The notes: generated by a model from the sequence alone, not told the origin. DNA of 64,000 nt from Canna indica (GCA_034359265.1 CP136890.1:70929501-70993500), one strand, 5' to 3'. Numbered from the stretch's first letter, positions 22,750 to 34,081 are shown. Translations and numbers: made by a program.

Positions 22750-23063
22750 TGTTGTTGAATTTGCCCTTATGTGGGCCATTTTATACTGACCTGTAATGAA
22801 TTATTGCCCCTAGGAGATTTTTAACTATTTGCTCCTTTGTGGGTATGTTTTGTACTAGTTTTGCTAAGTTATCCTAACTTAGCTTTTTGGTTTCATTTGT
22901 TCTTCTCCTCTAGGAGTTGGATTGTCCACAGTAGTTTTGCTTGAATCGGGTTAGCTCCCGAAGGGGGGGGGGGGGGGGGGGGGGTACCGAGCCCATGACC
23001 GTATTGGTGGGATAAGGACTTTAAAGTCGGTAGTAGTGATGGCAAAGAGCTGCAATTGAGGGT
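22750..23063. other. 3' flank of accessory ORF and poly-G run
   Basis: No gene. Contains a 22-G run at 22963-22984. Confidence 0.6.
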
Positions 23064-24480
23064 TTAGGCCGTTGTATTATATACTCGCGAAAATTAATAA
23101 ATTTTTGTGTATTGGTTTCAGCGGGATGATCACGGCGCGCAAGGGGCGTGCGGAGTTGATCGCGGTTGAGCATGACTTGAGGTGAGGCCCTTGCTCAATT
23201 GAAATCTCTTAAATTTAGAGTTAATTTATGTGTTAGGTCTGAGTTGGGTTTGAGCCGAGTCCGAGGTTGCGACCGGGGCTTGAATCGGACCTGTTTTGAG
23301 CGAGTTGGGTTAACTTAAGTGCTTAAGGGTAAAATAGTAATTTGGCTTTAAAAATAAATAAACAAATAGCTGCCACATAGGACCGTACGACTTCAAGGAG
23401 GAGCCGCACGTGACCCAAGGAGGCGAGTGGAGGAGGAGTCGAAGGAGAAATCGATCAGGGATCAGAGGCTTCGTCGGATCGGATTTGTCGCAAGGCTTCA
23501 TCGTCATCTTCCTTTTCCCTAAACCTGTTCTAGGTGAGTGGTTCCTTTCCAAATCCCTAAATGTATGATCAGGGGCTGCCGATCCTTGTATGAAGGATCG
23601 AATGGTGAAATTTATTTGTGAATTGGGTTTTATATTTATTGTTCTTCCCGGTTTTTGTTTCATTATGATTTAAAGGCATTTCCTTGGGGTTTAAGGTGGG
23701 AGGCAACCCTAGAGCATGCCCTTAAACCCTACGGAGGGCCGGCCATAGTATTGGAGGCAAGGTGGATTATAGGTATTTAATTTGTAAATTTTTCATAAAT
23801 TAATTTAGAATTTTTGATTGTATGGAAGCATGCTAAGATGAATGTAGAAACCTAAAGCTAGTGGCCTAAGGGTGGGCCGAATGACCCTTAATTGTTAGGG
23901 TATCCTTGAAAGAATCCCTTTAATTTATGTTGTGGTTTCATTATATATATGATGGGATAAATTGTATAGTATGCTGAAATTTCTTTTAGAGCATGCTGAA
24001 TTTTACATTTTTACATGCTGAAATTTAGATACATACGCTGAAAATTCATGATATAGCATATCAATATTTATCTACTTGATATGCTAATATTTATAAGTAC
24101 TAGTCGTGTGAGGGCGCTAAGGCCGAATGTAACGGCGTGGTCCCCATAGACCGCACTCGGAGGTTCAGGCCGAGCTCGCCGAGGAGGGTAAGACGAAACC
24201 GCACACAATGAGTCATGTGAAGGCGTTGAGGCCGGATGTAATGATGTGGTAGCTAGGGACTGCACTCGGGGGTTCATGCCGATCTCGCCGAGGAGTGTAA
24301 GATGGAACTGCATGCGAGGAGTCGTGTGAAGGCGCTAAGGTCGGATGTAATGACATGGTATCCAGAGATCACACTTAGGGGGTTCAGGCCGAGCTCGCTG
24401 ATAAGCGTAAGACAGAACCGCACACGAGGAATCGTGTGAGGGCGCTTAGGCCAAGCTCTCGTGTGAGTACTCAATCAATA
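23064..24480 (+). mobile_element. Tekay-like LTR fragment C
   Basis: Starts TGTATTATAT, then a tract ending TTTCAG (23123), a GC-rich 58-bp block, GAG/GTGAGG (23181), GTTAACTTAAG, a purine-rich leader and TAG/GTGAGTGG (23533), the same order as LTRs A, B and D. Inserted between the accessory ORF and the pol remnant of the Tat-type element. The right end is not defined. Confidence 0.5.
24102..24440. repeat. 109-bp tandem repeat, about 3.1 copies
   Basis: Units begin AGTCGTGTGAGGGCGC at 24102, 24211, 24320 and 24430. Each contains ACCGCAC and GCCGAGCTCGC words. Confidence 0.85.
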
Positions 24481-24700
24481 CTCAAGCAGGCTTTGGGGAT
24501 TGAGTACTCGTTTTAAAGAGGCGAGATAATCGTAGTGGTGTCTTGAACATTCATAGAGAAAGATGTTAGGAATGCAATTTTATTTGAGAAATAAAGTAAA
24601 TGGGCGTACAGAAAGAGTGCTCGGATTCAAGCTCTATCAATGTGTTTTGGTCACGCATGAGTTTTTCAGTGATGAAGTCAAGGTTGCTTCCGCGCGCTTC
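24481..24700. other. unassigned Tat-type interior
   Basis: Joins LTR fragment C to the pol remnant. No domain seen. Confidence 0.35.
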
Positions 24701-25199
24701 GCCCTGAGTTCAATTTGGTCCCTTTAGTTGGTTGCTTGGCTTTGGACACGGAGGGCATTTTCGGGCTGTGGTGCTCGATCTCTTTCGGCTTAAGGCATTC
24801 GTTATAGCATCATTGGGCCTCTTCCTGATCGACGTGTAAAATACCTACCTCTGTTTCTGAAACAGGAGACTTCAATGCTGAATGGGGAGTGGAGACGATG
24901 ATTCCCAAGCTATTTAGAGATGGCCGTTCTAGGATTATGTGATATGGGCTGGTTACATTGATGACGAGGTATTACACATCGATCGTCTTTGCCCTTGCGC
25001 GGGAGTTGAATGTCGTCCTTAACCATATGACTCCTCGAACGTCAACTTTCTCTCCAGAGAAGCTCACGAGGTTTTCCTTGCATGGGGTAAGTGAGGCCTC
25101 TGTTAATTGGATCCTTTCGATGGTGGAGTGGAAAAGGATATCGATCGAGCTGCCCTGGTCAACTAGGACCTTTTTAATAATGAAATTTCCTACAATCAC
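24700..25199 (-). pseudogene. Tat-type aspartic protease and start of pol
   Basis: The reverse strand reads VLVDQGSSIDILF, the retropepsin active-site block of Tat elements, then a domain of usual size. After the conserved TSPYHIILERPSLNSLG block the frame passes a stop, reads the linker ETEVGILHVDQEEA, and decays. The second residue after the catalytic Asp is Gly as expected. Reverse transcriptase, RNase H and integrase do not follow; the element is deleted or interrupted at about 24700. Confidence 0.75.
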
Positions 25200-25559
25200 A
25201 AAGAGTACAACTAGCCGATCGTGTAGGTTATGGTTAGTTCCATGGAAATCGAATTCATAGAATAATATTACCGAGGTTCTTGAGGGAAACCTGCATGGTC
25301 GGGTGGTGGTGTTAGCTGCTGTTGCTGACTGAGAAGACTTTCTCTTGGTGGAGCTTGACTCCCCCTCCTAATGAGTCCTTTAGTGATGTAATTGATGATT
25401 CCTCGAGGATCGCCTTTTGCGCAATCAGGGCGCTTGTCGTCCCTATGACCTAGATGAGGGTCGGGGGGTGTCCGACTTTGTTGCCCAGGGTCGCGACTTC
25501 TGCTTCGACTCCTCTCTTTCTAGAGGTACTTATCTAGACATCCTACTCGGTCCAAGTCT

Positions 25560-26512
25560 TCCAATTGATCGATGAGCACCAAACACTCCTTTGTTGTGTG
25601 TCCATAGGTGTCATGGAATGCGCATCTTTTATTCAGGTCAGCATTCGGCAGTAGCTTTTGTTTCCCAGCGTTGGTGGAGTATCTGATAAGCTTCAGGTGG
25701 TAGATGTCGCGAAGAATAGTTTCTTTCCCGGTATTGAAGGGAGTGTATTTCTCGAATCGGGCGCGCCATCGAGGTGGTGTCCCTGTCGCTTTTCCCTAGA
25801 ATTTGGCAATGTCTTTAAGGTGATCTGGTCGGCGAAGGGCCCGAGTTTTAAACCTAGTTGGAGGCAAAAAAGCTCGATCTTTGGGTCAAGGTTTGAAATG
25901 TCGGTAGCTGTGGCCCGAAACCTATTCAGGTATTCTCTTAGGGGCTCATGTTGCCCTTGTCTAATATAGCGGAGGGTGGCTGTCGTCTTGTGGTATACTC
26001 GTGATGTGGTGAAACGGCCTAGGAAGACACGGGAGAGGTCTTTGAAAGAGTGAATGGAGCTTGGTGGGAGGGAGGCAAACCATAGTAAGGTAGTGTTTCC
26101 TAAGAACGCCGAAAAGGCTCGGCAGAGCATGGAGTCGATCTCTCCGTTATAGAGCATTGCAGTTTGAAACACAATCAGTTGTAGGGCTGGGTTGCTTGTA
26201 CCGGTGTACGACGTCAAAGTGTTCGACAACTTGCTTCTCGGTGGGAGGTGGGTCGCCATGATGTGGTCAGCGAAGGGCCCCGCGTCAAGAGCAGGAACAA
26301 CCTTGGTCTTCTAGATTATGAGGTCTTCGTTTTTCTCCAGGTGAGAAGTGCTAGAGGCTTTGCCGCGTAGCCCAGATCGGGCCTCCTTTTTCTCGACTGG
26401 GTGTTGTCTCCAGGTTGTGGGCGGCAGCGATTGTGGTTAGTCGGGGGATGTTCACGAGATCGCGTCAACATCCTAACTTGGGCTTTCAGCTGTCGAGTTT
26501 CAACTTTCAAGT
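25560..26512 (-). pseudogene. Tat-type gag
   Basis: Reverse strand, several frames. A short basic N-terminal part starts near 26512 (KVETRQLKAQVRML). The capsid-like Retrotrans_gag region at 26259-25800 has YTGTSNPALQLIVFQTAML, LCRAFSAFLGNTTLLWF and PLREYLNRFRATAT. A cysteine-histidine block, RCAFHDTYGHTTKEC (near 25610), and DQLEDLDRVGCL follow. Gag would form the particle that packages element RNA. Frameshifts and stops separate the pieces, so it is inactive. The neighbouring protease on the same strand confirms gag-pol order. Confidence 0.75.
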
Positions 26513-26769
26513 CATATATTTGTTGATAAGGATCTTCAAGAGGAGGATGGGATGGTACCGGAGTGTCGCTCCTCGCTATTTTAGTGTTACTAGGCTACAG
26601 TCAATCATCGTCATGGGGTCGTGGCCGTTGTTGTGTGGCGGCGGTCGCTTGGGCTCCGGGTTACAGCCATTGTGAGGGAGATAACCTTCACTCGGCCCCA
26701 CGGTGGGAACCGGATCTTTTTGCATGAGAATCGAGGTCTTTTGGTCCAGTCTGGTCTATCTCGTTGTCT

Positions 26770-27160
26770 AGTTCAATGTCTAAGTTAGGATGATTACAAG
26801 ATGGAGATTTATGAAATTGGAACTTATGTTACTTGAGATGTGTCATGTTTGTATATAATTGCAGGTGGAGGTGATAATGTTATCCGATAATCTCGCTAGG
26901 ATTATTGCTCGGAATGGGTCGAGTCCAATCTCGAAGATGGCGAGTTTATGATGGTATACCCCTTGTGGTAAGGGAGGACGTGGGAGTCCGTGTTTGGCCG
27001 GGTGGGTCCCCCGAATAGTGCTGTTTGACTTGGCTTGAGTTTGGCTCAAAGTGTTGCTTGGGCGGAGCCCCCTGAGCAGGGCCGCGTAGTTTTGGTTCGG
27101 GTGAATGATGGGGTGCTGCTATGTCTAGTTCGACCGGGCCCAATAATTCTAGTCGAGTCT
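26770..27160 (-). mobile_element. Tat-type LTR d (degraded 5' LTR)
   Basis: Matches LTR b through most of its length, from the AAGTTAGG block to CCGGGCCCAATAATTCTAG, but both terminal words have mutated. Its position beyond the gag start makes it the 5' LTR of the reverse-strand element. It retains the unoccupied site of the solo LTR insertion. Confidence 0.65.
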
Positions 27161-27309
27161 AGATCAAATAATGAATCAAGCCAACTTGTTTTATTCACAT
27201 TTCGACTTTTTGATTAATTATATATATATACACAAAATCAATATGTTTATGTTTATGAAACTCTCCCTCAATAAATGGTTTCAAATCATCTTACAAGTGC
27301 AAGTATTGG

Positions 27310-27567
27310 AAAAAACAACTACCATGAAATGGGGCTCAATATTTTTTCTATGGAGCCCCACGTATGAGTGAACATAATATTTTTAAAAATGAATCTAGTA
27401 TTATTAAGATTGAATCTAAAGTGAAAATTCTAGGTTCACTTGTTACAACACAAGTTATTTAGATTCAGTCTTAATCATAGTAGATTTAATTTTAATAAAA
27501 TTAGATTCACTCATGTGAGAGGCTCCATAAAATTTTTTATGGAAACTAGTTCCATGGAAGTTGCACT
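27310..27567. mobile_element. Mutator-like MITE, copy 1
   Basis: Perfect 10-bp flanking duplication CAAGTATTGG (27300-27309 and 27568-27577). Imperfect inverted ends include CTATGGAGCCCCACG on the left and GGAAGTTGCACT on the right. The same family occurs at 33325-33618. Confidence 0.85.
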
Positions 27568-27577
27568 CAAGTATTGG

Positions 27578-27888
27578 TGTCATAACTAGGCAACAGGGCA
27601 ATGTTGAATATTCATTTATCTTGCTTGTAAGGATTTTTTATTTGAATTAAAATCATAGTTTATCGTAATATGATTATATACTAATGCTAGTTAATCATAT
27701 TTTTGCAACTAATGAATATAACGACGAAGAAGATAATAACGATGAACATGTTCACTTGTACAATTTATAGTACAGTAGTTTACATTTTACCCTGGTTAAT
27801 TAATATATCTAGCTCAATGATTATTTTTATAAATCTAATTCGATTTTTAATTTGTATCAATTATATCCTTACTATCAAATTGATATCA
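27578..27888. other. AT-rich spacer
   Basis: No gene or repeat recognised. Confidence 0.5.
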
Positions 27889-29261
27889 ATTCTAGCCCGA
27901 CGTCAGATGCTAAGTCTGCAAACATGGCATCAGATGCCAAGTCTGCAACCATGGCATATGATTCAGCAAATTAAAAAATAGTATTTTATTATCATTTATA
28001 CCACGTCAGCGTATAATAAAAATATTATAATATTATATAAATAGAGAAATTAATGTATCTATTCCAAACTTTAATTTTTATAATAAATCTATCATAATAT
28101 TTAATTTTTTTCCTTAATCTATCTCAAAATTTGGGATTGACAATAATTATAATCCTTGAAGACAAATATTTTTTTTAAATACATCAAAACTCTCACTTTA
28201 TTCGATAATTTTGTATCCGATTTCACTAAATTCTTTTTTCTTTAAAAAAAGTACACGAAAATATTTTTTTAACACATCGAAAAATTTCACGTCTAATTTT
28301 ACCAAAATTAATTTATAGTCGTTATATATAAATTTTATTTCAGATTTTGTATTTTTTAAAATAAAATTTTATAGTAAAATAAAGAAATTTTACAAAGAAA
28401 ATTAAATATTAAAACAATTTAAATACAATATAAATAGTGTTAAATGTATGATATATAACAATATTATTTGTAAAATATATTGATTTCGTTCAATTTTTTT
28501 TTAAAAAAATACTATAATCGAATTGAATAAAAAACCCAATAGAAAACTAAAAAAAATCAAATTTAAAATTTTGGTACGCACTAAATAAAATATAATCATA
28601 ATGTTAAATATTTAATAAATAATAATATAAGAAAAACGATCTTGGTTTGATGGAAAGTTTTGATTTTTTTTATAAATAGCTGAATTTAATAAAAAATAAA
28701 ATTTTGATAAATAATAATAAAAGTTATTGGTTTAATGCAATATATAATTAAATAAAAAATTAATAATAAAATCAAAATTTGAATCAAAATTTTTAAAATA
28801 CAATTTTAATAGATAATTATAAAATTATTTTTAAAATTTTAAATATTTAATAAATAATAAGAATATACGTAAAAGATAAAAATTTTATTTTAAGTTTTGA
28901 TTTTTTTTAAATGTAATAGTTAAATTTAATAAAAAAAATAGAAAGAAATATAATTCTAACTTTTGGATTGATTATAATGGTAATGTAATCTAAATTTTAG
29001 TTCAGTTTTAAATGAGATAATTATTGTCAATTCCAAAATTTAGAATAAATTAGGGAGAAATATTAAAGGTTGGGATAGATTTATTATAAAGGCCAAAGTT
29101 TGGGATATATATATTAATTTTTTCTATTTATATAATATTATAATTTTTTATTACATACTGACGTGGCACACGTGATAATAATTTTTTTTTAATTTGCTTA
29201 GTCAGATGCCACATCAGTACCTAACGATTATATTGACGATCATTTAACGTCGGGCTAGAAT
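27889..29261. mobile_element. non-autonomous DNA element with about 260-bp inverted repeats
   Basis: Left end ATTCTAGCCCGACGT and right end complementary to it; inverted similarity continues about 260 bp inwards (27889-28150 against 29003-29261), including ATTATATAAATAGA. The interior is more than 80 percent AT and non-coding. Long inverted repeats suggest a Mutator-like element, but no flanking duplication is evident. Confidence 0.7.
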
Positions 29262-30030
29262 TTATGAAAAGATTTCTAATTTGAACTAAATACTTTAATT
29301 AATTCTTCAAATGTGACCACATGGGCACTTTAAGAATACTTGGGCAGTGTAATTACAATTTTAGTATTTCAAATATGTTATACTAGTTGGTTAATGGTTG
29401 ATGCAAATAATATTTCATATATAACTTTTAGAATAATTTACTGTAATATAAAATTAAAAATAAATAATAGTACAATTTATAAAATTAACTTTGGAATATG
29501 CAATATAAACATATAACATGATATTCAAAATATAAAATATAATAAAAAATATAAAATTTAAATAAATAAAAAGCCGATCTATAGCCATATTGTTAATTTG
29601 GAGAATCGGCCAATACTAAACTTTAAAAATTACATAGCTCATATAATAATTTAAAATTTTCTAAATATATATTTAGGATATTATGATAATTGTATTGAAG
29701 TCCTTTCCGTGCTTCTTTGATGGAAATCAAGTATGATTTTAAAATTATCTTATAATAATTTTTTTACATGAATTAATTTACAATAAATTTTGGCGATGTG
29801 AAACGAGACCTTCATAAGAATTCAAAAACCCTAGTTAGCATTGTACGAGTTGGGAAAATTCTAGAGTTCAGCAAAATTCGGTGTCACTGATTTCCCAAAA
29901 ATGAGAACGTGTTTTGGTGAAATTATTTCCAAACATATTTTCGTGATTTGGACAAAAACTAAAAAAGAAACGCTGTCAAAAATAATTTCATTTTCAATTT
30001 CAAACAGACAGATTCCTCACAGCATCCATA
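29262..30030. other. AT-rich intergenic sequence
   Basis: No gene, terminus or RNA gene recognised. Confidence 0.5.
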
Positions 30031-30039
30031 TATTAATTA

Positions 30040-30772
30040 GGGTAAAAAGCAAAAATATTTCTTGAACTATGATCTTTATGTAATTATCCTCATAAATTTT
30101 GAAATTAGATAAAAAAAAACTAAACTTTATGAAAATAATAAAAATATTTCATCTGTTAACACACAATAGTTATCTATTTAACAGAATCTTAAAATGATGT
30201 TATAATTTTTTATTAGTCTAAATATTAAAAGATAACTAAAAAAGTTAATTAATAAATTAATAAATTAGAAATTAGAAAATACTAATTGCATATTTATTTC
30301 CTAATTAACTTAATTTTCCAACAATTAATATTTTTTTAATTTCTAATTTATTAATTTATTAATTAATTTTTTTATTTATCTTTTAATATTTAGACCAATG
30401 AAAGACTATCATGTGTCATTTAAAAATATATATATTAAATAGATAACAGTGAGCGAATAGAACGATATTTTTGTTAGTTTTATAAAGTTTAATATCTTTT
30501 TTATTTAATTTCAAAGTTCACGGGGATAATTACAAAAGGATCATCGTTCAGATGAGATTTTTATTCTTTACCCTTTATCTTTAATATTTTGACCAATAAA
30601 AGATGCCACGTGTTGTTTTTAAAAGATTTTACTAAATAGATAACGACGAGTTAATCGAGGGGGTGTTTATATTAGTTTCATAAATTCTAGTAATTTTTTA
30701 TTTAATTGTAAAGTTCTAGGAGTATAATTGCAAAATGGCCATAAGTCACGGTAGGTTTTTGCTTTTTTACCC
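30040..30772. mobile_element. Mutator-like MITE with perfect 9-bp duplication
   Basis: Ends GGGTAAAAAGCAAAAA and its complement; TATTAATTA flanks both sides (30031-30039, 30773-30781). A 9-bp duplication is the mark of Mutator-like elements. Inside, the right arm is duplicated: 30390-30545 resembles 30570-30740. A central palindrome of ATTAATAAATTAATAAATTA type lies near 30250-30370. Confidence 0.9.
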
Positions 30773-30781
30773 TATTAATTA

Positions 30782-31683
30782 ATAATTAACTTATACCACT
30801 TCCATAGTAACTCAAAGAATTCATAATAAAACACGCATTAAATATATTAACTTTTGTGGATCAATATTAAATATACTAACTTTTATTACAAATATACTCA
30901 ATTAATTTTTTACTTAAATATAGTAACTTTATACTGATTGATTTTTATTTAAAGAGCATTTTTTATATGATTCAAATTAAAAAGACCTTTCAAAAAGTGA
31001 CATTCTTTATTAATTTATCAAAATCTGGCCAAAAGAAAAGAATTTTAGACAAAATTATCCCATAAATACTCGGCCCTTACGATGAAAAATATATCTATTT
31101 CAATAACTTGTCCAGGTGTCACCAACCTAGAACAACCTGAGACAACGAGAGAACCTGCCAATGAAATCAGCAAACCATGATAAAGACAAAACACCCCATC
31201 CTCGTATCTCTATTTGGTTGTTATCCATGGTTTTAACTTTCAGGGAGTTTATACGGTCTGCTATATATTAGTATTTCATATATTTGAATGAAAGATTCAA
31301 GAGTATTATGTTAATTGTTGTATGCAAAAATTAATGTCTCGGATGGTTCGATTACGATGGATTGTCCCAGGTTATGATGGGTTGTCCCAGCAAATCATGA
31401 ATGGAGCCGGTCTCCGATTATGACGAGTTATCCCGAGTTGTGATAAAAATCGCGAGATCAGGTTATCTCAAAATCTAATATCAATGGGTTTTTTTGTCTA
31501 CTCAAGTAAAATATGACAATTTTATCATTTTTTATTAACAGATGCTCGGATTTTAAATTACTTGTCCCAAAAAGAATTATTCTTCTCAATTTGGTCTTTA
31601 TTAAATATACTAACTTTTAAAAACTTTTAAAGTTACTATATTCCAAATATACTTCTAAGAACACAATTTAAAAACAGTGTTCC
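30782..31683. promoter_or_regulatory. upstream region of the OFP gene
   Basis: AT-rich, with no sharply defined TATA box. Three degenerate GTTATGATGGGTTGTCCC units lie near 31345-31440. No transposon terminus is visible within 900 bp of the start codon. Confidence 0.4.
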
Positions 31684-32637
31684 ATGAAGGTTCCTTCCCT
31701 CGTCAGCCCTTTAGATAGATCAATTCCTCTCCCTCTCTCAATGTATAGCGATCAACGAAGAAGTAAAAGCAAGAAGAATGCCGATGTCAAGCATTCTTCT
31801 GATCCGAGTTCTCCCAAAAGAGTCCCCAAGTACGCTAGCAAACTTTTACTCTGCAAGCCTTCATTCCAGGGCTTGCTCTCGTCACGGCGCAAGCTCCCCG
31901 CCCGCCCGACCTCCAGCGAGTCTGCCGATAGCAACCTGAGAGCCGCCGTAAAAGACCTCTCCCCCATCGACCGCTACCTCTTCGAGAACTTCCCCTCCCT
32001 CTACAACGGCTTCAATGACGACAGCAACGCTAACGCTGTCAAGGGAGAAGACCATGACGGCATCTGCCGAGCCTACTACATCCGCAAGCCCACTGACGTC
32101 ACGCCGCCACTGACGCCGCCGCCTTCGCACGCCCTGCGCGCCTCCCACCGCTTCTTCGTGCCGCCGTGGGCGGTCTGCTCGCTCGTCGAGGAGGCTCGGG
32201 TAATGCGAGCCTCCAGCAGCTCCGGCACCAGCTTTCCGTCGTTGTCGAGCTTGACCCGCTCCCTCCAGGAGGCCTCCAGCTCCTTCAGCACCGCCACCAC
32301 CTCCCGTCCGTCGCCGTCGAGCGTGACGCGCTCTCCTGTGGAGGAGGCTCAGGATCGCCGGGCCTCCAGCCACTCTAGCAGGGCCGCCGCCACCTCAACA
32401 TCCCACGGCAAGGCGGTGGTGACGTTATCCAGGGAGCCTTACCATGACTTCCTCACGTCGATAACGGATATTGTGGAGGCACGGCGCCAAGCTGGGCCGG
32501 CGGAGCGCGCAGTGGACTGGGAGTTCGTCGAGGAGCTTCTCTTGTCCTACCTGGAGCTCAATGACCGGAGCGTGCACAAGGAAATCCTCCGGGCATTCGC
32601 GGATCTCATGGCGAACCTCCGTTCCATGGAGAAGTAG
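31684..32637 (+). CDS. Ovate family protein (OFP) transcriptional repressor
   Basis: An uninterrupted intronless ORF of 317 residues, which is in the normal OFP range. Residues about 247-312 form the OVATE (DUF623) domain: EPYHDFLTSITDIVEA, then WEFVEELLLSYLELN and HKEILRAFADLM. The SHRFFVPPWAVCSLVEEAR stretch (about 154-173) matches the RFF-S-LV-EAR motif of the OFP13/15/16/18 group. The N-terminal third is basic and rich in Ser/Lys; a Ser/Thr/Pro-rich linker precedes the domain. Plant OFPs are nuclear proteins that partner KNOX/BELL homeodomain and TRM proteins and alter organ shape and growth. Met1 was chosen because it gives the longest frame; Met20 (31741) is also possible. Strong GC bias at third positions contrasts with the flanks. 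It is the only intact host gene in the window. Confidence 0.88.
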   Translation: MKVPSLVSPLDRSIPLPLSMYSDQRRSKSKKNADVKHSSDPSSPKRVPKYASKLLLCKPSFQGLLSSRRKLPARPTSSESADSNLRAAVKDLSPIDRYLFENFPSLYNGFNDDSNANAVKGEDHDGICRAYYIRKPTDVTPPLTPPPSHALRASHRFFVPPWAVCSLVEEARVMRASSSSGTSFPSLSSLTRSLQEASSSFSTATTSRPSPSSVTRSPVEEAQDRRASSHSSRAAATSTSHGKAVVTLSREPYHDFLTSITDIVEARRQAGPAERAVDWEFVEELLLSYLELNDRSVHKEILRAFADLMANLRSMEK

Positions 32638-32749
32638 GCGGGCATGCGTGGCCGTTGCATGCAATCGCATGTCTGTTTCTTTGGATATTACACTGCCGCG
32701 AGATGGAGAGCGGAGATCTGGTATTCCTTCTCATTTCTCAAAAAAAAAA
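32638..32749. other. 3' flank of the OFP gene
   Basis: Short transition from the gene to the tRNA-like array. No clear polyadenylation signal was identified. Confidence 0.4.
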
Positions 32750-32896
32750 GTAATAAGACTGTAGAATTCATATGTGAATTTTCTTTGGCAAAAAAATTAA
32801 ATTTATTACTTGTCATAGATGATAAAGAAAGAGAAAATATGCATTTTAAACCATAAAAAGTGAATATTCTAATATAATAAAAAGAATATTGAGAAA

Positions 32897-32945
32897 TTGG
32901 AGATGTGCACATGCTAAGCCAGCGGCGCTCTACCATGTGAGCTAT
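32897..32945 (-). pseudogene. tRNA-Ala pseudogene (AGC loop), truncated
   Basis: The reverse strand reads TAGCTCACATGGTAGAGCG, a good D-arm, then a TTAGCAT anticodon loop as in tRNA-Ala(AGC) and CACATCTCCA at the 3' end. The T-arm and 5' acceptor strand are missing. Confidence 0.65.
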
Positions 32946-33138
32946 ATACTAGAGAGACAATATGGTAGATTTCTCAAACAACACAAGAGGGAGACTCGTA
33001 TTAAATTTCATATGAATTTTTTTTTTAAAAAAAAAATCAATTTATTACTCATCCATAGTTTTATATGGATTACAAATTTATAATAAAGAAAGAGAATTTT
33101 CATTGCATTTGTGAATAAGGGATAACAAAATAGACTTC

Positions 33139-33165
33139 GAGATGCAGGGATCGTTCAAATACCAT
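33139..33165 (-). pseudogene. tRNA-Ala 3' end fragment
   Basis: Only a CGAGATGCAGGGAT-like remnant follows the conserved ATAACAAAATAGA spacer word. Weak on its own, but in the expected place. Confidence 0.4.
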
Positions 33166-33287
33166 AGTATAAAATTCGATATTAGTTTTCTTTTACCGAA
33201 TAAAAATAAATAACGATAATGACGAGAAAGAAAGAGAATGCACGTCTTGACCTTTGAAATGTGAATATTGTGAGATAATAAAATGGA

Positions 33288-33677
33288 TTTGAAGATGCGG
33301 TGTATTGAAATATCCCTATACCTCAGAAAAAACTTCTATGGTGTTATACCTCAGAAAAAACTTCTATGGTGTCAGGCTCCATAGAAATTCTATGGAGCCC
33401 CACGTACGAGTCAACCTAGCATTTTTAATATTGAACCTTGGATCATTAATACTAAACCTAAAGTGAAAATGCTAGGTTCACTCGTTTGCAATATAAGTTC
33501 ATTCTTGCTCTAGGTTCAGTCTGAATTATATTAGGTTCAATTTTCATAGAACTAAGTTCATTCTTATAAGAGGCTCTATAGAAATTATTATGGAGCCTGG
33601 CTCCATAGAAGTTGCACTCCTATACCTCTCACACAGTACTAAGTGATCGAGTGCTCTACTGTTTGAACTACATCTTC
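33288..33677 (-). pseudogene. tRNA-Ala pseudogene split by a MITE
   Basis: The 3' half lies at about 33288-33324 and the 5' half at about 33629-33677 (GAAGATGTAGTTCAAACAG on the reverse strand). The MITE at 33325-33618 separates them with a 10-bp duplication of the tRNA sequence. Confidence 0.6.
33325..33618. mobile_element. Mutator-like MITE, copy 2
   Basis: Flanked by CCTATACCTC on both sides (33315-33324, 33619-33628). Right end CATAGAAGTTGCACT matches copy 1 at 27567. The first 20 bp plus an 8-bp piece of the target sequence are tandemly repeated (28-bp period, 33317 and 33345). Confidence 0.88.
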
Positions 33678-33826
33678 GAAGAGATGAGATATGACATATC
33701 TTAAATAACATAGGAGAAATACTCGTGCAAAGTTCCATGTGAATCTTCTTGCAAAAATGAAAATAAATTTATTACTTTATATTTTGACATGAGAAAAGTG
33801 AACGTTGTAAGATAACAAAATGGATT

Positions 33827-33904
33827 TGGAGATCGATGTGGGGTATTGATCTCCGTACCTCTCACAAGTGAAGAGAGCACTCTACCATCTGAGGTACATC
33901 CCCC
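33827..33904 (-). pseudogene. tRNA-Ala pseudogene
   Basis: The reverse strand begins GGGGATGTACCTCAGATGG and keeps a recognisable D-arm and T-arm, but the anticodon loop is TTCACTT and the 3' acceptor strand has a few extra bases (78 nt in total). Not a functional tRNA. Confidence 0.6.
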
Positions 33905-34081
33905 AAAGAGAGGAGAGGATACAAACTTTTTTTAATAGCAGAGGAAAAAGACTCGTATAAAATTCCATGTGAATTATCTTTTGCAAAAAGAGTATAATTT
34001 ATTAATATGGATCACAATAGAGAAAGAGAATGTACATTTTTTTTTGTGAAAAGTGAACAATATGAGATAAGAAAATGTTCT

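Noticed and set aside
23310..23663. 117-residue reverse-strand ORF
   Set aside because: Overlaps the leader region of Tekay-like LTR C; no protein similarity recognised.
31882..32373. 163-residue reverse-strand ORF opposite the OFP gene
   Set aside because: Gly/Ala/Arg-rich shadow of a GC-rich coding region; the forward frame holds the OVATE domain.
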